From: Halosolutus halophilus
GTDB taxonomy: Archaea; Halobacteriota; Halobacteria; Halobacteriales; Natrialbaceae
DNA: 64,000 nt
NCBI RefSeq assembly: GCF_022869805.1
Contig: NZ_CP094974.1
Span: 3,100,001-3,164,000, forward strand
Reading direction: 5' to 3'
Shown here one piece after another: positions 17,147 through 26,477 of the stretch (its first letter is position 1; each line of letters opens with the position of its first letter). Both the position numbers and the translations under genes were made by a program. The notes below the pieces were generated by a model. It saw only the letters and a program-made list of their open reading frames with translations, was not told the DNA's origin and searched no databases.

Positions 17147-18307
17147 TCACGGCGCCGGATCGTCGGACGGCCCGAGCGATCGGAACGCGATCGTCGGAAA
17201 CCGCGGTTCGACCGTACTGGGGCGGCGACCGCTGCCGCTCGAGGGGAGCGGCACGCGCTCGATCACGCCGCGATCGGCGAGTTCGTAGAGAAACCGTTTG
17301 ACGGTGCCGGCCGTCAGCGACGACCGGTCGGCGATCTGGGCCGCGACCTCGCGGATCGGCCGCTGGGCCGTCTCGACCGAGATGAGATCGAGCAGGACCC
17401 GCTGGCGCGTCTCCGAGAGCGCGAGTGCCCGATCGACGTGAACCCCGTCCTCGGGGACGTCGGCCTTCGCCGTCTCGAGGTGGCGGTGTTCGATCCGGTC
17501 GCTTGCTTCCTCGCTCGCGACCACCGCGGCACCGAACAGCGCCGCGAGCGCGTCGTGGGCGTTTCCGTCGGCCCAGACGGCCAGGTCGCGGACCGACTCG
17601 TGATCGAGCGCGCCCGCGGCCAGTCCCGTCGACGCCCGATCGGTGACGACGTCGACCAGTTCGTGGTGTCGGTAGGCCGGCACCGCGACGGTCGGACCCC
17701 GCCAGTCGTCGGGTTCGGCCTGGCCGACCGCGAGCGTCGAGACGCTCTCGGCCGCCGGTTCGAGGAGTTCCCGGACCCGATCGTAGGTGAGCGTCTCCGG
17801 TTCGTCGTGGTGGTCGATCGCGACGATCGCTCGCCGATCGGGCCGGGAGAGTCGCTCACAGAGCCGCTCACGGAGGTCGTCGGTTCCGACGCCGCTCTCG
17901 GGGACGGTGTCGCTCGAGACGACCGAGAGGACGGCCCGGTAGAAAGCGAAGGGGCTGTCGACGCGGCGGGCGTCGACGTAGACGAACCACGTCACCGGAC
18001 CGAGACTACCGGCCCGCGTCGTCGTGCCGATCGTGCGCGACGATTCGCCGAGTCGATCGTTCATCGCGTCGAAGAGTGCGGTCACGATCGCGGACGTGCC
18101 GGCACCCGCCGGGCCGACCACCGCGACCGGAGGCGGAAGATCACCGTCGAACACCGGTTCGAGTTCGTCCAGTAACTGCTCGAGAACGGGGCCGCGCCCG
18201 ACCGGTTCCGATCGATGGACGACCGGACTGAGGTGGTCCCGATCGACGACGACGTCTTGGCCCTGGTGTGCAGAGCGTCGTCGAGCGATCCGTTCCTGCA
18301 GATTCAT
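17147..18307 (-). CDS. Cdc6/Orc1-like AAA protein with altered Walker A, linked to glpC
   Basis: A 386-residue protein with an AAA-type core and a C-terminal winged helix (residues about 300-370: RQRVLLDLI, TAGTVKRFLYELADRG), the layout of Cdc6/Orc1 relatives. The P-loop reads GPAGAGTS (65-72): the catalytic Lys is Thr. The Walker B-like segment is VAIDHHDE. ATP hydrolysis may therefore be lost, suggesting a regulator rather than an initiator. The ATG overlaps the glpC stop as TAATG, so it is translated as the fourth gene of the glpABC operon. No origin repeats are visible nearby, which argues against a replication role. It could be a glycerol-operon regulator, but that is inference. Confidence 0.7.
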   Translation of the reverse strand: MNLQERIARRRSAHQGQDVVVDRDHLSPVVHRSEPVGRGPVLEQLLDELEPVFDGDLPPPVAVVGPAGAGTSAIVTALFDAMNDRLGESSRTIGTTTRAGSLGPVTWFVYVDARRVDSPFAFYRAVLSVVSSDTVPESGVGTDDLRERLCERLSRPDRRAIVAIDHHDEPETLTYDRVRELLEPAAESVSTLAVGQAEPDDWRGPTVAVPAYRHHELVDVVTDRASTGLAAGALDHESVRDLAVWADGNAHDALAALFGAAVVASEEASDRIEHRHLETAKADVPEDGVHVDRALALSETRQRVLLDLISVETAQRPIREVAAQIADRSSLTAGTVKRFLYELADRGVIERVPLPSSGSGRRPSTVEPRFPTIAFRSLGPSDDPAP

Positions 18308-19623
18308 TACTCCGACCTAGCTCCGACGAGTGCGTCTTCGAGGACTTCGAGCGTGTGCGTGATCTCGTAGCCCGTGCCGTGTTCCATCTGCATCGAGCAG
18401 GTCGGGCACTCGGTGAGGCCGGTCTCGGCGTCGGCGTCTTCCATGTGATCGAACATTTCCTCGCCGATTTTCATGGAGGTTTCGTATTTCTCCGCCTTCC
18501 AGCCGTAGGTGCCGGAGATGCCGGAACAGGAATCGCCGACGTCCTCGGCCTCGACGCCGTCGATGCGGTCCATTATCTCGATCGTCTGGCCGTCGAGTCC
18601 CTGATTGCGCGAGTGACACGGGGCGTGGTAGGCGAAGTTGCTGTCCTCGACGGACGTCCCCTCGAGTGCCCCCTCGAGGTCCTCGTGAACGCGGAGGAAC
18701 TCGACGGCGTCCCACGTGTTCTCGGCGACGGTTTCGGTCCCCGCGAAATCGAACAGTTCGGGGTACTCCTGGCGGAGCGACATCGAACAGGAGCTACAGG
18801 AGGCGACGATATCGGCCCCGTCCGCGATCGCGGCCCCGAGTTCGCGGACGTTCGTCTCGGCCGCACGGCGGGCGTCGTCTAACATCCCGTTCGCGAACAT
18901 CGGCGTCCCGGAGCAGGACTGTTCGGGCACCATGATCTCGTAGCCGAAGTGCTCGTAGACGCGCACGAGCGCCTTCGCGACCTCCGGGGTGTTGTAGTTC
19001 GAGTAACAGCCGTGGAAGTAGGCGATGCGTTTCTCCTCGCTCTCGACCTGTGCCCCACCCCGCTTCGTCCACCACTCCCGGAACGTCTCCGTCGCGAAGT
19101 CGGGGAACTCCCGCTCGCTCGTGATCCCGAGCAGTTTCTCGCCCATCCACTTGGTGGCGGAGAGCCCCATCACGAAGTTCGCCGTGCGCGGGAACGTCGC
19201 CGCCAGCGGGGCGAGTTTGCGGTAGTTCGCGAGCATCCGGTTTCGCAGGTACTCGCGGGAGATTGTGCTCATCTGCTCGTCGACGTACTCGCCCCGGGCC
19301 GTGTTGTGCATCTGCGAAAGGGGCACCTCCGAGGGACAGGCGCTGTCACAGCGCATGCAGTTCGAACACTTCATCACCGAATCGTCGATGTCGTGGTCGT
19401 CCTGGCGCTTGAGCCGCCACTGCTCGGGCCCCTGGAACTTCGGCCCCGGGAACTCGTCGTCGACCTCGGCGACCGGACAGTTCGTGTCGCAGGTCGAGCA
19501 CTTGTAACAGTTGTCCGCCCCCGGCCGCAGGTCCATGTCTTCGGCCTGGGGAAACACCTGGATCGGTTCGAACTCGTCGTCGCCCGGTACGTGGTCGTCG
19601 GTCGGCTGTTCTGCGTCGCTCAT
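18307..19623 (-). CDS. glpC: Anaerobic-type glycerol-3-phosphate dehydrogenase subunit C
   Basis: A 438-residue iron-sulfur subunit that hands electrons from GlpAB to the membrane quinone pool. Two ferredoxin-like clusters are clear: C39-x2-C42-x2-C45-x3-CP and C86-x2-C89-x2-C92-x3-CP. They are followed by two cysteine-rich CCG domains (motifs CSSCSMSL, CHSRNQG, CSGISGTYG, CPTCSMQM). It is third in the glpABC order. Two tiny overlapping reading frames lie in the 82-nt gap to glpB, and the gene ends overlapping the Cdc6-like gene. In haloarchaea this enzyme works aerobically in glycerol use despite the family name. Confidence 0.93.
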   Translation of the reverse strand: MSDAEQPTDDHVPGDDEFEPIQVFPQAEDMDLRPGADNCYKCSTCDTNCPVAEVDDEFPGPKFQGPEQWRLKRQDDHDIDDSVMKCSNCMRCDSACPSEVPLSQMHNTARGEYVDEQMSTISREYLRNRMLANYRKLAPLAATFPRTANFVMGLSATKWMGEKLLGITSEREFPDFATETFREWWTKRGGAQVESEEKRIAYFHGCYSNYNTPEVAKALVRVYEHFGYEIMVPEQSCSGTPMFANGMLDDARRAAETNVRELGAAIADGADIVASCSSCSMSLRQEYPELFDFAGTETVAENTWDAVEFLRVHEDLEGALEGTSVEDSNFAYHAPCHSRNQGLDGQTIEIMDRIDGVEAEDVGDSCSGISGTYGWKAEKYETSMKIGEEMFDHMEDADAETGLTECPTCSMQMEHGTGYEITHTLEVLEDALVGARSE

Positions 19624-19713
19624 CGAATCACCTGGGTCAGTCGATCGGGTCGTCGATCGATCGGGTCGGTCGTCTCGTCAGTCATCACAGTTGTCTCGAT
19701 CATCGTCAGTCAC
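19620..19713 (-). other. Two overlapping micro-frames linking glpB to glpC
   Basis: Inside the glpB-glpC gap the minus strand has GTG 19713 reading 11 codons to TGA 19678, overlapping the end of glpB. ATG 19685 then reads 21 codons to TGA 19620, overlapping the glpC start as ATGA. Both begin with the duplicated string TGACTGACGA. They could carry ribosomes from glpB to glpC or be chance frames in a duplicated G+C-rich spacer. Confidence 0.3.
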
Positions 19714-20995
19714 CGCACTCCTCGCCGGCGCGCCGGCCGGCCGCGTAGCCCGTCGCGAGCGAGACGCCGGCACCGGACTTCTCCGCGGCGAAGTCGTAGC
19801 CGCCGAGCACCGCGCCCGCCGCGCGCAGGTTCGCGAACTCGGGGTCGTCGGTCGCGTCGAGCGGTCGAAGCTCCCGGTCGGGAGCGAGTCCGAACCGTGC
19901 GTAGGGCTGGTCGCCGAAGACGTCGTCGACGAACCAGTCGTAGCGGTCCTCGGCGTGGGACACGTGGCAGTCGAAGATCGGTTCGAACACCCGGTCCCGC
20001 TCCGATCGGACGCCCTTGCCGACGAGACCGCCCGTCGCGAGCACGTACTGGTCGGCCCGGTGGGGAATCTCCGCGCCGTGTCGGTCGACGACGACGCGGT
20101 CGATCCGATCGGCGTCGCCGTTCGTCTCGTAGTCGATCACGGGCACGCCCGACGTGACGGCCACGCCGGCCGCCTCGAGCGCGTCGTACAGCAGATCCTC
20201 GAGGCGCATCCCCGGGAGGCTCGGCGGCCCCATCGGGACCTCGAACACGTCGACGCCGATCGCGTCCGCGAGGTCGGCCCGGACCTCGTCGGCGCGTTCG
20301 TCGCCGAGAACGGCGGGGAAGCCGACCCGCGGCTCGTCGTCGAGCTGTGAACGAACCCGCTCTGCGAGCGCCTCGCGGGCGGTCGTCGTCCCGGCGGCCG
20401 TCTCGACCGTCTCGTCCTGGTCGAGCAGGTGGGCGTACCGGGTCACCTTCGCGTCGTCGCGGACGATGCCGGGGAACGAGAGGGTCACGCCACGGGTCTC
20501 GAACGGCGCGCCCGCAGCCTCGAGGTGGGCCGCGGCGAGCGGTGCCTCGAAGTCCGGGAGCGTCTCGAACCCGACCAGCAGCGCGTCCCGCGGATCGCTC
20601 GCCAGTCCGGCGGCGGTCGAAGCGGGGTAGCGTGCGGTCGGTTTGACGGTGCCGCCGTGGGTCGGGACGAGTGCGTTCGCGTCCGTGTGCTCGCCGGCGT
20701 ACGCGTCACCCGCGACGTCGTCGAAGAACGACAGCGCGTCCCGGACCGTCTCCGCCCCGACGCGTTCGTAGGGATGGCCCTCGGGGAGGTCTTCGAGCGC
20801 GTCGAACGGATCGATCAGCGGCCCGTCACCCGCCGGCGTGTAGCCGAGAATATCGATCAGACCGCTGGCGTGGCGGAGGGTACTCTGCTTGTACGTGACC
20901 AGCCGCACCCGGGCGTCGCGTTCGGCCGCGGCCAGCGCCGCCGTCGCGCCCGCGATGCCGCCGCCGATCACGAGGACGTCGTCTTCGATCGCCAT
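19706..20995 (-). CDS. glpB: Anaerobic-type glycerol-3-phosphate dehydrogenase subunit B
   Basis: A 429-residue flavoprotein subunit with an N-terminal dinucleotide fold (VLVIGGGIAGATAALAAAE, residues 8-26) and a C-terminal FAD-binding stretch NLRAAGAVLGGYD. GlpB forms the catalytic complex with GlpA and passes electrons to GlpC. ATG 20995 is chosen because it follows the glpA TGA by one base (TGA-G-ATG) and begins directly with the flavin fold. Longer in-frame starts lie inside glpA. Confidence 0.93.
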   Translation of the reverse strand: MAIEDDVLVIGGGIAGATAALAAAERDARVRLVTYKQSTLRHASGLIDILGYTPAGDGPLIDPFDALEDLPEGHPYERVGAETVRDALSFFDDVAGDAYAGEHTDANALVPTHGGTVKPTARYPASTAAGLASDPRDALLVGFETLPDFEAPLAAAHLEAAGAPFETRGVTLSFPGIVRDDAKVTRYAHLLDQDETVETAAGTTTAREALAERVRSQLDDEPRVGFPAVLGDERADEVRADLADAIGVDVFEVPMGPPSLPGMRLEDLLYDALEAAGVAVTSGVPVIDYETNGDADRIDRVVVDRHGAEIPHRADQYVLATGGLVGKGVRSERDRVFEPIFDCHVSHAEDRYDWFVDDVFGDQPYARFGLAPDRELRPLDATDDPEFANLRAAGAVLGGYDFAAEKSGAGVSLATGYAAGRRAGEECGD

Positions 20996-20996
20996 C

Positions 20997-22700
20997 TCAC
21001 TGCCCTCCGTCGGTTCGCGGTTCCGTCCGGGTTCGGCCACCGTCGAACGCCTCGTACCCGATCGGGTCGGCGGCGCTGGCCGGATCGTTGTCGCGGTTCA
21101 TCGTCGTCGCGTGCAGCGCGTAGTTGAGCATCGCCTGGGAGAGCTGTTCGCCCCAGAGGGCGTGGCGCTCCCCCTTCCAGCGTTCCTGGAAGAGTTCGTC
21201 GAGCGCCGCCCTGACCGTCGGCTCGTCGTACTCGGGGTGGAGTTCGTTGGCCATGTTCTGACAGCAGAAGCCGCCCTGGCAGTTCCCCATCGAGGCGCGC
21301 GTCCGAATGCGGACCGCGTTGAGGTCGGAGCCGGACTGGGAAATCGCGTCCTGGATCTCCGCCCTCGTGACGCCCTCACACTGGCAGATTACCGGGTTCG
21401 CCGCGTCGGTATCGAGCACGTCCGCCGCGCGGCTTCCCAGCCGCTGTTTGCTGCGCCGAGCGATCGGCGATCGGAGCCCGAAGTCGTCCATCCCGTCCTC
21501 GAGCACCGAAATGTTCTCGCTGCCGGGCAGTGGTTCCTCGGCGGTGGCACACGACGCGGTAACGCCGAGTTTGTCGCAGACGTGGTCGGAAATTTGCTCG
21601 GCCATCATCCGGTAGGTGGTGAACTTCCCGCCGACGATGCTGGACATCCCCGCGACGCCGTCGCGCTCGTCGTGATCGAGCAGGAAGAAGTCCCGCGTGA
21701 TGTCCGTCGGATCGTCGGTCCCCGTCCCCGGCGGCTCGTACAGCGGCCGGACGCCCCAGAACGAGCGGATCGTCCGTGCCTCCTGCAGGATCGGGACGAG
21801 TTCCGAGAGGGTGTCGATCATGTGGTCGACCTCCCACTCCTCCTCGGGGTAGTCGTCCGGGTCGTCGACCTCCTCGTCGGTCGTCCCGAGGATGGCGGTC
21901 GTCTCGTGGGGGACGACGATGTCGGCGTCGCCTTTCGGCCGACAGCGGTTGATCACGGTGTCGACCTGCCGGACGTTCATGATCGTCATGACGCCCTTGG
22001 AGGGCCGGACCTCGACGTCGAGGTTCGCCATCGCGCCGATCTGGCCCGCCCACGCGCCCGTCGCGTTGACGACGTAGTCGGCGGTGATCTCCTCGGTTGT
22101 GCCGGAGGCCCCATGCGTGCGCTTGCCCGGCCCGGAGTCGTGGCGCACTTTCACGCCGTAGATGTCGTCGCCGTCGCGAAGCAGGTCGACCACTTCGGCG
22201 TGGGTCTCGATGCGTGCGCCGTGGTTCTCGGCGTCGATCGCGTTCGCGACGCAGAGCCGGAACGGATCGACCGCGCCGTCCGGGACCTCGATCGCCCGCT
22301 TGACGTCCTTCGCGAGGTACGGTTCGACCTCGCGGGCTTCCCGTCCCGAGAGCACGCGTGCGGGAATGTTACACTCCCGACACCCCTCGAGTTTCTCTCG
22401 GAAGTAGTCGTCCGGGTCCTCGGGTCGCTGGACGAACAGGCCACCGGTCATCTCGACGCAGTGGCCGGCGATCTCCCGCAGGACCTCGTTTTCCTCGATG
22501 CACTCCGTCGCACTGGCCTGGTCGGAGACGGCGTACCGGCCACCGCTGTGCAGGAGGCCGTGCATCCGGCCAGTCGTCCCGTCGGTCAGATTGCCTCGTT
22601 CGACGAGGGTCACCTCGAGCCCGCGCATCGCCAGATCCCTGGCGATACCACAGCCCGTGGACCCCCCGCCGAGAACGAGGACCTCGGTGTCGTGTGCCAT
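20997..22700 (-). CDS. glpA: Anaerobic-type glycerol-3-phosphate dehydrogenase subunit A
   Basis: A 567-residue FAD subunit oxidising sn-glycerol-3-phosphate to dihydroxyacetone phosphate. The N-terminal fold is [18 protein letters not shown], then [16 protein letters not shown], the substrate-side FWGVRPLY and the FAD-closing VGGKFTTYR. The C-terminal BFD-like domain has CQCEGVT and GNCQGGFCC, cysteines for a [2Fe-2S] cluster. It is the first gene of glpABC, read from a promoter in the 312-bp region shared with glpK; an A+T-rich ATAAAATAAAG on the minus strand near 22730-22740 is the likely TATA box. Confidence 0.95.
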   Translation of the reverse strand: MAHDTEVLVLGGGSTGCGIARDLAMRGLEVTLVERGNLTDGTTGRMHGLLHSGGRYAVSDQASATECIEENEVLREIAGHCVEMTGGLFVQRPEDPDDYFREKLEGCRECNIPARVLSGREAREVEPYLAKDVKRAIEVPDGAVDPFRLCVANAIDAENHGARIETHAEVVDLLRDGDDIYGVKVRHDSGPGKRTHGASGTTEEITADYVVNATGAWAGQIGAMANLDVEVRPSKGVMTIMNVRQVDTVINRCRPKGDADIVVPHETTAILGTTDEEVDDPDDYPEEEWEVDHMIDTLSELVPILQEARTIRSFWGVRPLYEPPGTGTDDPTDITRDFFLLDHDERDGVAGMSSIVGGKFTTYRMMAEQISDHVCDKLGVTASCATAEEPLPGSENISVLEDGMDDFGLRSPIARRSKQRLGSRAADVLDTDAANPVICQCEGVTRAEIQDAISQSGSDLNAVRIRTRASMGNCQGGFCCQNMANELHPEYDEPTVRAALDELFQERWKGERHALWGEQLSQAMLNYALHATTMNRDNDPASAADPIGYEAFDGGRTRTEPRTDGGQ

Positions 22701-23012
22701 CCCTTCATTCCCATCTAGGACGCCTCCGTCTTTATTTTATCGGCGCTTGCCCAACACCCATAACGAATTGCAGGTATTGCGACCAGTCCGTTCCAACAGA
22801 AACTCCCGGGTTGCGATACGACAAATTCTGGAACGCGTGATTAACTCGACATCCGGGTGAACCGGGCGAATCTCCGCCGAGAAATATAGCATTTATTATA
22901 AAATCTGTGTTAGAGTTTCGGTAACATTTATAATGATCGTCGCTACTGTTTACCAGTAGCACGCGACCATCAGTAAAGACGTCGCGTGGGAATTCACATG
23001 GGGTGACCAGAA
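22701..23012. promoter_or_regulatory. Divergent glpA/glpK control region with a 7-bp inverted repeat
   Basis: The 312-bp spacer is A+T-rich. GCTACTG-TTTAC-CAGTAGC at 22942-22960 is a perfect inverted repeat. It lies about 9 nt after a TATA-like ATTTATAATG (22926-22935), so it overlaps the expected glpK transcription start and is placed to block polymerase. A weaker pair, GTATTGCGACC near 22775 and GGTTGCGATAC near 22811, faces glpA. The regulator is not identified. Confidence 0.55.
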
Positions 23013-24557
23013 GTGACTGACAATACATACGTCGGCGCAGTAGACCAGGGGACGACCGGTACGCGGTTTATCGTTTTCGATCACGAGGGCCAGGTCGTCG
23101 CCAGCGCGTACGAGAAACACGAACAGATATACCCGGAACCCGGCTGGGTCGAGCACGACCCGATGGAGATCTGGGAGAACACGAAAAGCGTCATCACGAC
23201 CGCGCTCGGGCAGGCGGGCATCAGTCCCGACCAGCTCGAGGCGCTGGGCGTGACGAACCAGCGTGAAACCACGCTCCTGTGGGACGCCGACTCCGGCAAG
23301 CCGGTCCACAACGCCATCGTCTGGCAGGACCGCAGAACCACGGACCGCGTCGAGCAACTCGAGGAGGACGGGCTGGTCGGGACCATCCGCGAGAAGACCG
23401 GGCTGGAGGCCGACGCGTACTTCTCGGCGACCAAGGCCGAGTGGCTGCTCGACAACGCCGACCCGATCAAGCTCGAGCGATCGCGGCCGGAAGACATTCG
23501 CGACCGTGCGGAGAAGGGCGAAGTGCTCTTCGGCACGATCGACACGTGGCTCATCTACAACCTCACGGGCAACCACATCACCGAGGTCACGAACGCGTCG
23601 CGGACGATGCTGTACAACATCCACGACCTCGAGTGGGACGACGACCTCCTGGAGGAGTTCTCGGTCCCCGCGGAGATGCTGCCCGAGGTCCGGCCGTCCA
23701 GCGACGACGACACCTACGGGACGACCGATCCCGAGGGCTTCCTCGAGGCCGAGGTGCCGGTCGCGGGCGCGCTCGGTGACCAGCAGGCGGCCCTGTTCGG
23801 CCAGACCTGTTTCGACGCCGGCGACGCGAAGAACACCTACGGGACGGGCTCGTTCTTCCTGATGAACACCGGCAACGAGGCCGTCGAGAGCGACCACGGC
23901 CTCCTGACGACGATCGGCTTCCAGAAGTCGGGCGAGGACGTCCAGTACGCCCTCGAGGGCTCGATCTTCATCACCGGCGCGGCGATCGAGTGGCTCGAGG
24001 ACATGACGCTGATCGACGATCCCGCGGAGACGGCGGAACTCGCCCGCAGCGTCGACTCGACGGACGGCGTCTACGTCGTCCCCGCCTTCACGGGGCTCGG
24101 TGCGCCACACTGGGATCAGCGCGCACGCGGGACCATCGTCGGGATGACCCGCGGCACCCGCAAGGAGCACATCGTGCGTGCGACCCTGGAGTCGATCGCC
24201 TACCAGACCCGCGACGTCGCCGAGGCTATGGAAGCGGATTCGGGCATCGAGATGACGTCGCTGAAGGTCGACGGCGGTGCCGTCAAGAACAACTACCTCT
24301 GTCAGCTCCAGTCCGACATCATCGGCTCGGACATCGTCCGCCCCGTCGTCGACGAGACGACGGCGCTCGGCTCCGCGTACGCGGCCGGGCTGGCCGTCGG
24401 CTACTGGAGCGACGTGGACAGCCTGCGCGACAACTGGCAGGTCGACGCCGAGTTCGAATCCGAGATGAACCGGGACGAGGCCGACGAGATGTACGACCGC
24501 TGGGGCGACGCGCTCGAGCGATCGCGTGACTGGGCAACGGACGGTGGGGGCGAATGA
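23013..24557 (+). CDS. glpK: Glycerol kinase
   Basis: A 514-residue FGGY-family kinase phosphorylating glycerol to sn-glycerol-3-phosphate, the substrate of GlpABC. Visible motifs are VGAVDQGTTGTRFIVFD (residues 5-21), EPGWVEHDPMEIWENT, NQRETTLLWD, the phosphate-site YGTGSFFLMNTG and the C-terminal LKVDGGAVKNNYL. The length fits the family. The start is GTG at 23013, preceded by GGGGTGA about 7 nt upstream, which fits the halobacterial anti-Shine-Dalgarno; this gene is thus leadered, unlike most here. It overlaps the next gene by ATGA. Confidence 0.96.
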   Translation: MTDNTYVGAVDQGTTGTRFIVFDHEGQVVASAYEKHEQIYPEPGWVEHDPMEIWENTKSVITTALGQAGISPDQLEALGVTNQRETTLLWDADSGKPVHNAIVWQDRRTTDRVEQLEEDGLVGTIREKTGLEADAYFSATKAEWLLDNADPIKLERSRPEDIRDRAEKGEVLFGTIDTWLIYNLTGNHITEVTNASRTMLYNIHDLEWDDDLLEEFSVPAEMLPEVRPSSDDDTYGTTDPEGFLEAEVPVAGALGDQQAALFGQTCFDAGDAKNTYGTGSFFLMNTGNEAVESDHGLLTTIGFQKSGEDVQYALEGSIFITGAAIEWLEDMTLIDDPAETAELARSVDSTDGVYVVPAFTGLGAPHWDQRARGTIVGMTRGTRKEHIVRATLESIAYQTRDVAEAMEADSGIEMTSLKVDGGAVKNNYLCQLQSDIIGSDIVRPVVDETTALGSAYAAGLAVGYWSDVDSLRDNWQVDAEFESEMNRDEADEMYDRWGDALERSRDWATDGGGE

Positions 24558-25621
24558 TCGACGCGTTACTCGACCTCGCGGAGATCATCGCCGCCTTCGG
24601 CGGCGGCGCGTTCGGTGCGGCGCTCGGTCCGCTGCCAGCCTTTATTTTCACCGGCTTCATGGTGATCGCCGGCGAAGCGGCGGCGATCACCGGCATCGAA
24701 GGCTCCGGCGCGATCACTGGCAGCGTCGCCTTCGGCCCGCCGTTCTCGCCGGCCATCTCCTTCGCCGGCGGTGTCGCCGCGACCGCCTACGCCGCACGGC
24801 AAGGCTACATGGATACCGATTTCGACTACCACGAGGCGAAGAACATCGCGTTCGCGCTCGGGACCAAGCCCGACGTGCTCGCCGTCGGCGGCGCGTTCGG
24901 GATCTTCGGCTACTGGCTCCAGACGGCCTCGGCGGAACTGGCGCTGCCGTACGACCCGATCGCGATGGGCGTCGTCCTCTCGGCGCTGTTCCACCGGCTC
25001 ATCCTCGGCTACAGCGTCATCGGCAAGGTCCGCGGCTCGGGCATCCTCGACATGGGCCCGTTCGAGCGCGAAGAGCGCCGCGCCGCGGCCGACGGGGGCG
25101 AAGCGATGACCGACGGGGGCGAAGCACAGTCCGCGGCCGCTGCCGCCCAGACCGGTCGCTTCGCGGTCGAACCGTGGCTTCCCCACCAGTACCAGTGGGG
25201 CCACGTCGCGATGATCGGCCTCGCGGCCGGGCTGCTCGGAGCCTACACCGCGCTGGTCACCGGGAGCGCGTTTCTCGCCTTCGGGATCAGCGCCGCGACG
25301 CTGCTGTTCCTCAACTGCGGCGTCGAACAGATTCCAGTAACTCACCACATGACGCTGCCGGCCTCGACGGCCGCACTCGCCGTCACCGCAGAAGGCGGTG
25401 CCGTGATCGCCGGTGCTGGTGAGCCGACCGCACTCATCATCGGCGGCGTCTTCGGCGTGATCTGTGCGCTGTTCGGCGAGCTGTTCCAGCGGGTCTTCTA
25501 CGCCCACGGCGACACCCACTGGGACCCGCCGGCCGCTGCGATCGTCTTCGGGACCTTCCTGATCGCGATCCTGTACTTCGCGGGCGTCTTCCCGGACGCC
25601 GTCTGGGTCCCGACGCTGTAA
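24554..25621 (+). CDS. Putative glycerol facilitator/transport protein paired with glpK
   Basis: A 355-residue membrane protein with about eight to nine hydrophobic segments rich in Gly and Ala, with no MIP/aquaporin NPA motif. Its start overlaps the glpK stop (ATGA). An equivalent gene next to glpK in Haloferax volcanii has been annotated as a putative glycerol transporter, sometimes named glpX; that name is misleading because bacterial glpX is a phosphatase. Near residues 180-200 a soluble acidic loop contains a duplicated ADGGEAM/TDGGEAQ encoded by a direct repeat of CGACGGGGGCGAAGC. Function is inferred from context. Confidence 0.75.
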   Translation: MIDALLDLAEIIAAFGGGAFGAALGPLPAFIFTGFMVIAGEAAAITGIEGSGAITGSVAFGPPFSPAISFAGGVAATAYAARQGYMDTDFDYHEAKNIAFALGTKPDVLAVGGAFGIFGYWLQTASAELALPYDPIAMGVVLSALFHRLILGYSVIGKVRGSGILDMGPFEREERRAAADGGEAMTDGGEAQSAAAAAQTGRFAVEPWLPHQYQWGHVAMIGLAAGLLGAYTALVTGSAFLAFGISAATLLFLNCGVEQIPVTHHMTLPASTAALAVTAEGGAVIAGAGEPTALIIGGVFGVICALFGELFQRVFYAHGDTHWDPPAAAIVFGTFLIAILYFAGVFPDAVWVPTL

Positions 25622-25678
25622 CTCGACCGAAGCATTCGCATCCGACTTTTTTAGGTGCTACACTGCTCACCTCAGGGT

Positions 25679-26362
25679 ATGACTGCCGATCCGCCGCTCG
25701 TCCTCGACATCGACGGGACGCTCACCCGCCCCGAGCGGTGGGGCATCGATCCCCGCGTCTTCGATCCGATCCGCGAGTGGGACGCCCCCGTCGTGATCGC
25801 CACCGGGAAGGCGTTCCCCTATCCAGTCGCCCTCTGTCACTTCGTCGGCGTGCCCGAACTCGTCGTCGCCGAGAACGGCGGCGTCGTCTACACCGGCGAC
25901 GACGTCCACTTCACCGCCGATCGCGAGGCCGCCCAGGCCGTCGTCGAGGAGTACCGGGCCCGCGGCTACTCGCTCGGCTGGGGGCCGGAAGACACCGTCA
26001 ACCGGTGGCGTGAGACCGAGATCGCCGTCAACCTGGAGCAGCCGATCGGACCCCTGCGCGAGATCGCCGCCGCCCACGGCCTCGAGGTGGTCGACACCGG
26101 CTACGCCTACCACGTGAAAGACCCCAGCCCGAACAAGGGCGACGGCGTCGAGACGATCGCAGACTACGTCGGGATCGACCTCGCCGAGTGCGTGGCCGTC
26201 GGCGACTCGATGAACGACGTCTCGACGTTCGAGCGCGTCGGCCGAAGCTTCGCGGTCGCGAACGCCGACGAGGCCGCGAAAGCCGCGGCCGACGACGTGC
26301 TCGATCAGCAACACGCAGACGGAACGCTGACAGTGCTCGATCGGGTTCGCGGGTCGGAATAG
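25679..26362 (+). CDS. Phosphoglycolate phosphatase, archaeal TA0175 type
   Basis: A 227-residue HAD phosphatase with the nucleophile motif VLDIDGTLTRP (Asp10, Asp12), ATGKAF, AENGGVV and a C2-type cap. It continues with SPNKGDGVE (motif III Lys) and AVGDSMNDVSTF (motif IV). Archaeal members remove phosphate from 2-phosphoglycolate. A TATA-like CTTTTTTAGG near 25646-25655 places transcription start at ATG 25679, so the short in-frame extension to 25655 is rejected. It follows the glp genes on the same strand with its own promoter. Confidence 0.88.
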   Translation: MTADPPLVLDIDGTLTRPERWGIDPRVFDPIREWDAPVVIATGKAFPYPVALCHFVGVPELVVAENGGVVYTGDDVHFTADREAAQAVVEEYRARGYSLGWGPEDTVNRWRETEIAVNLEQPIGPLREIAAAHGLEVVDTGYAYHVKDPSPNKGDGVETIADYVGIDLAECVAVGDSMNDVSTFERVGRSFAVANADEAAKAAADDVLDQQHADGTLTVLDRVRGSE

Positions 26363-26465
26363 CATCTTCTGAGAGGGACGTTCGAAGACGAGACCGCTCC
26401 AGCGAGGCGCGATAAGCGTTATCGGGTCGCGAAATCGCGCCACCGGGACGCGCTGTCGACATCGT

Positions 26466-26477
26466 CTAGAATTCTAG
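26466..26477. promoter_or_regulatory. 12-bp palindrome upstream of the FkbM gene
   Basis: CTAGAATTCTAG is perfectly self-complementary and lies about 35-50 nt before a TATA-like GAAATATCTT (26512-26521). It could be an operator or a binding site in the upstream promoter; no function is demonstrated. Confidence 0.35.

Noticed and set aside
17147-18307. Cdc6-like gene as the mark of a replication origin
   Set aside because: No origin-type repeats or A+T-rich unwinding region beside it, altered P-loop, and placement inside the glp operon.
20889-22718. Long plus-strand frame opposite glpA (609 codons)
   Set aside because: Mirror frame caused by third-position G/C bias; glpA has all family motifs.
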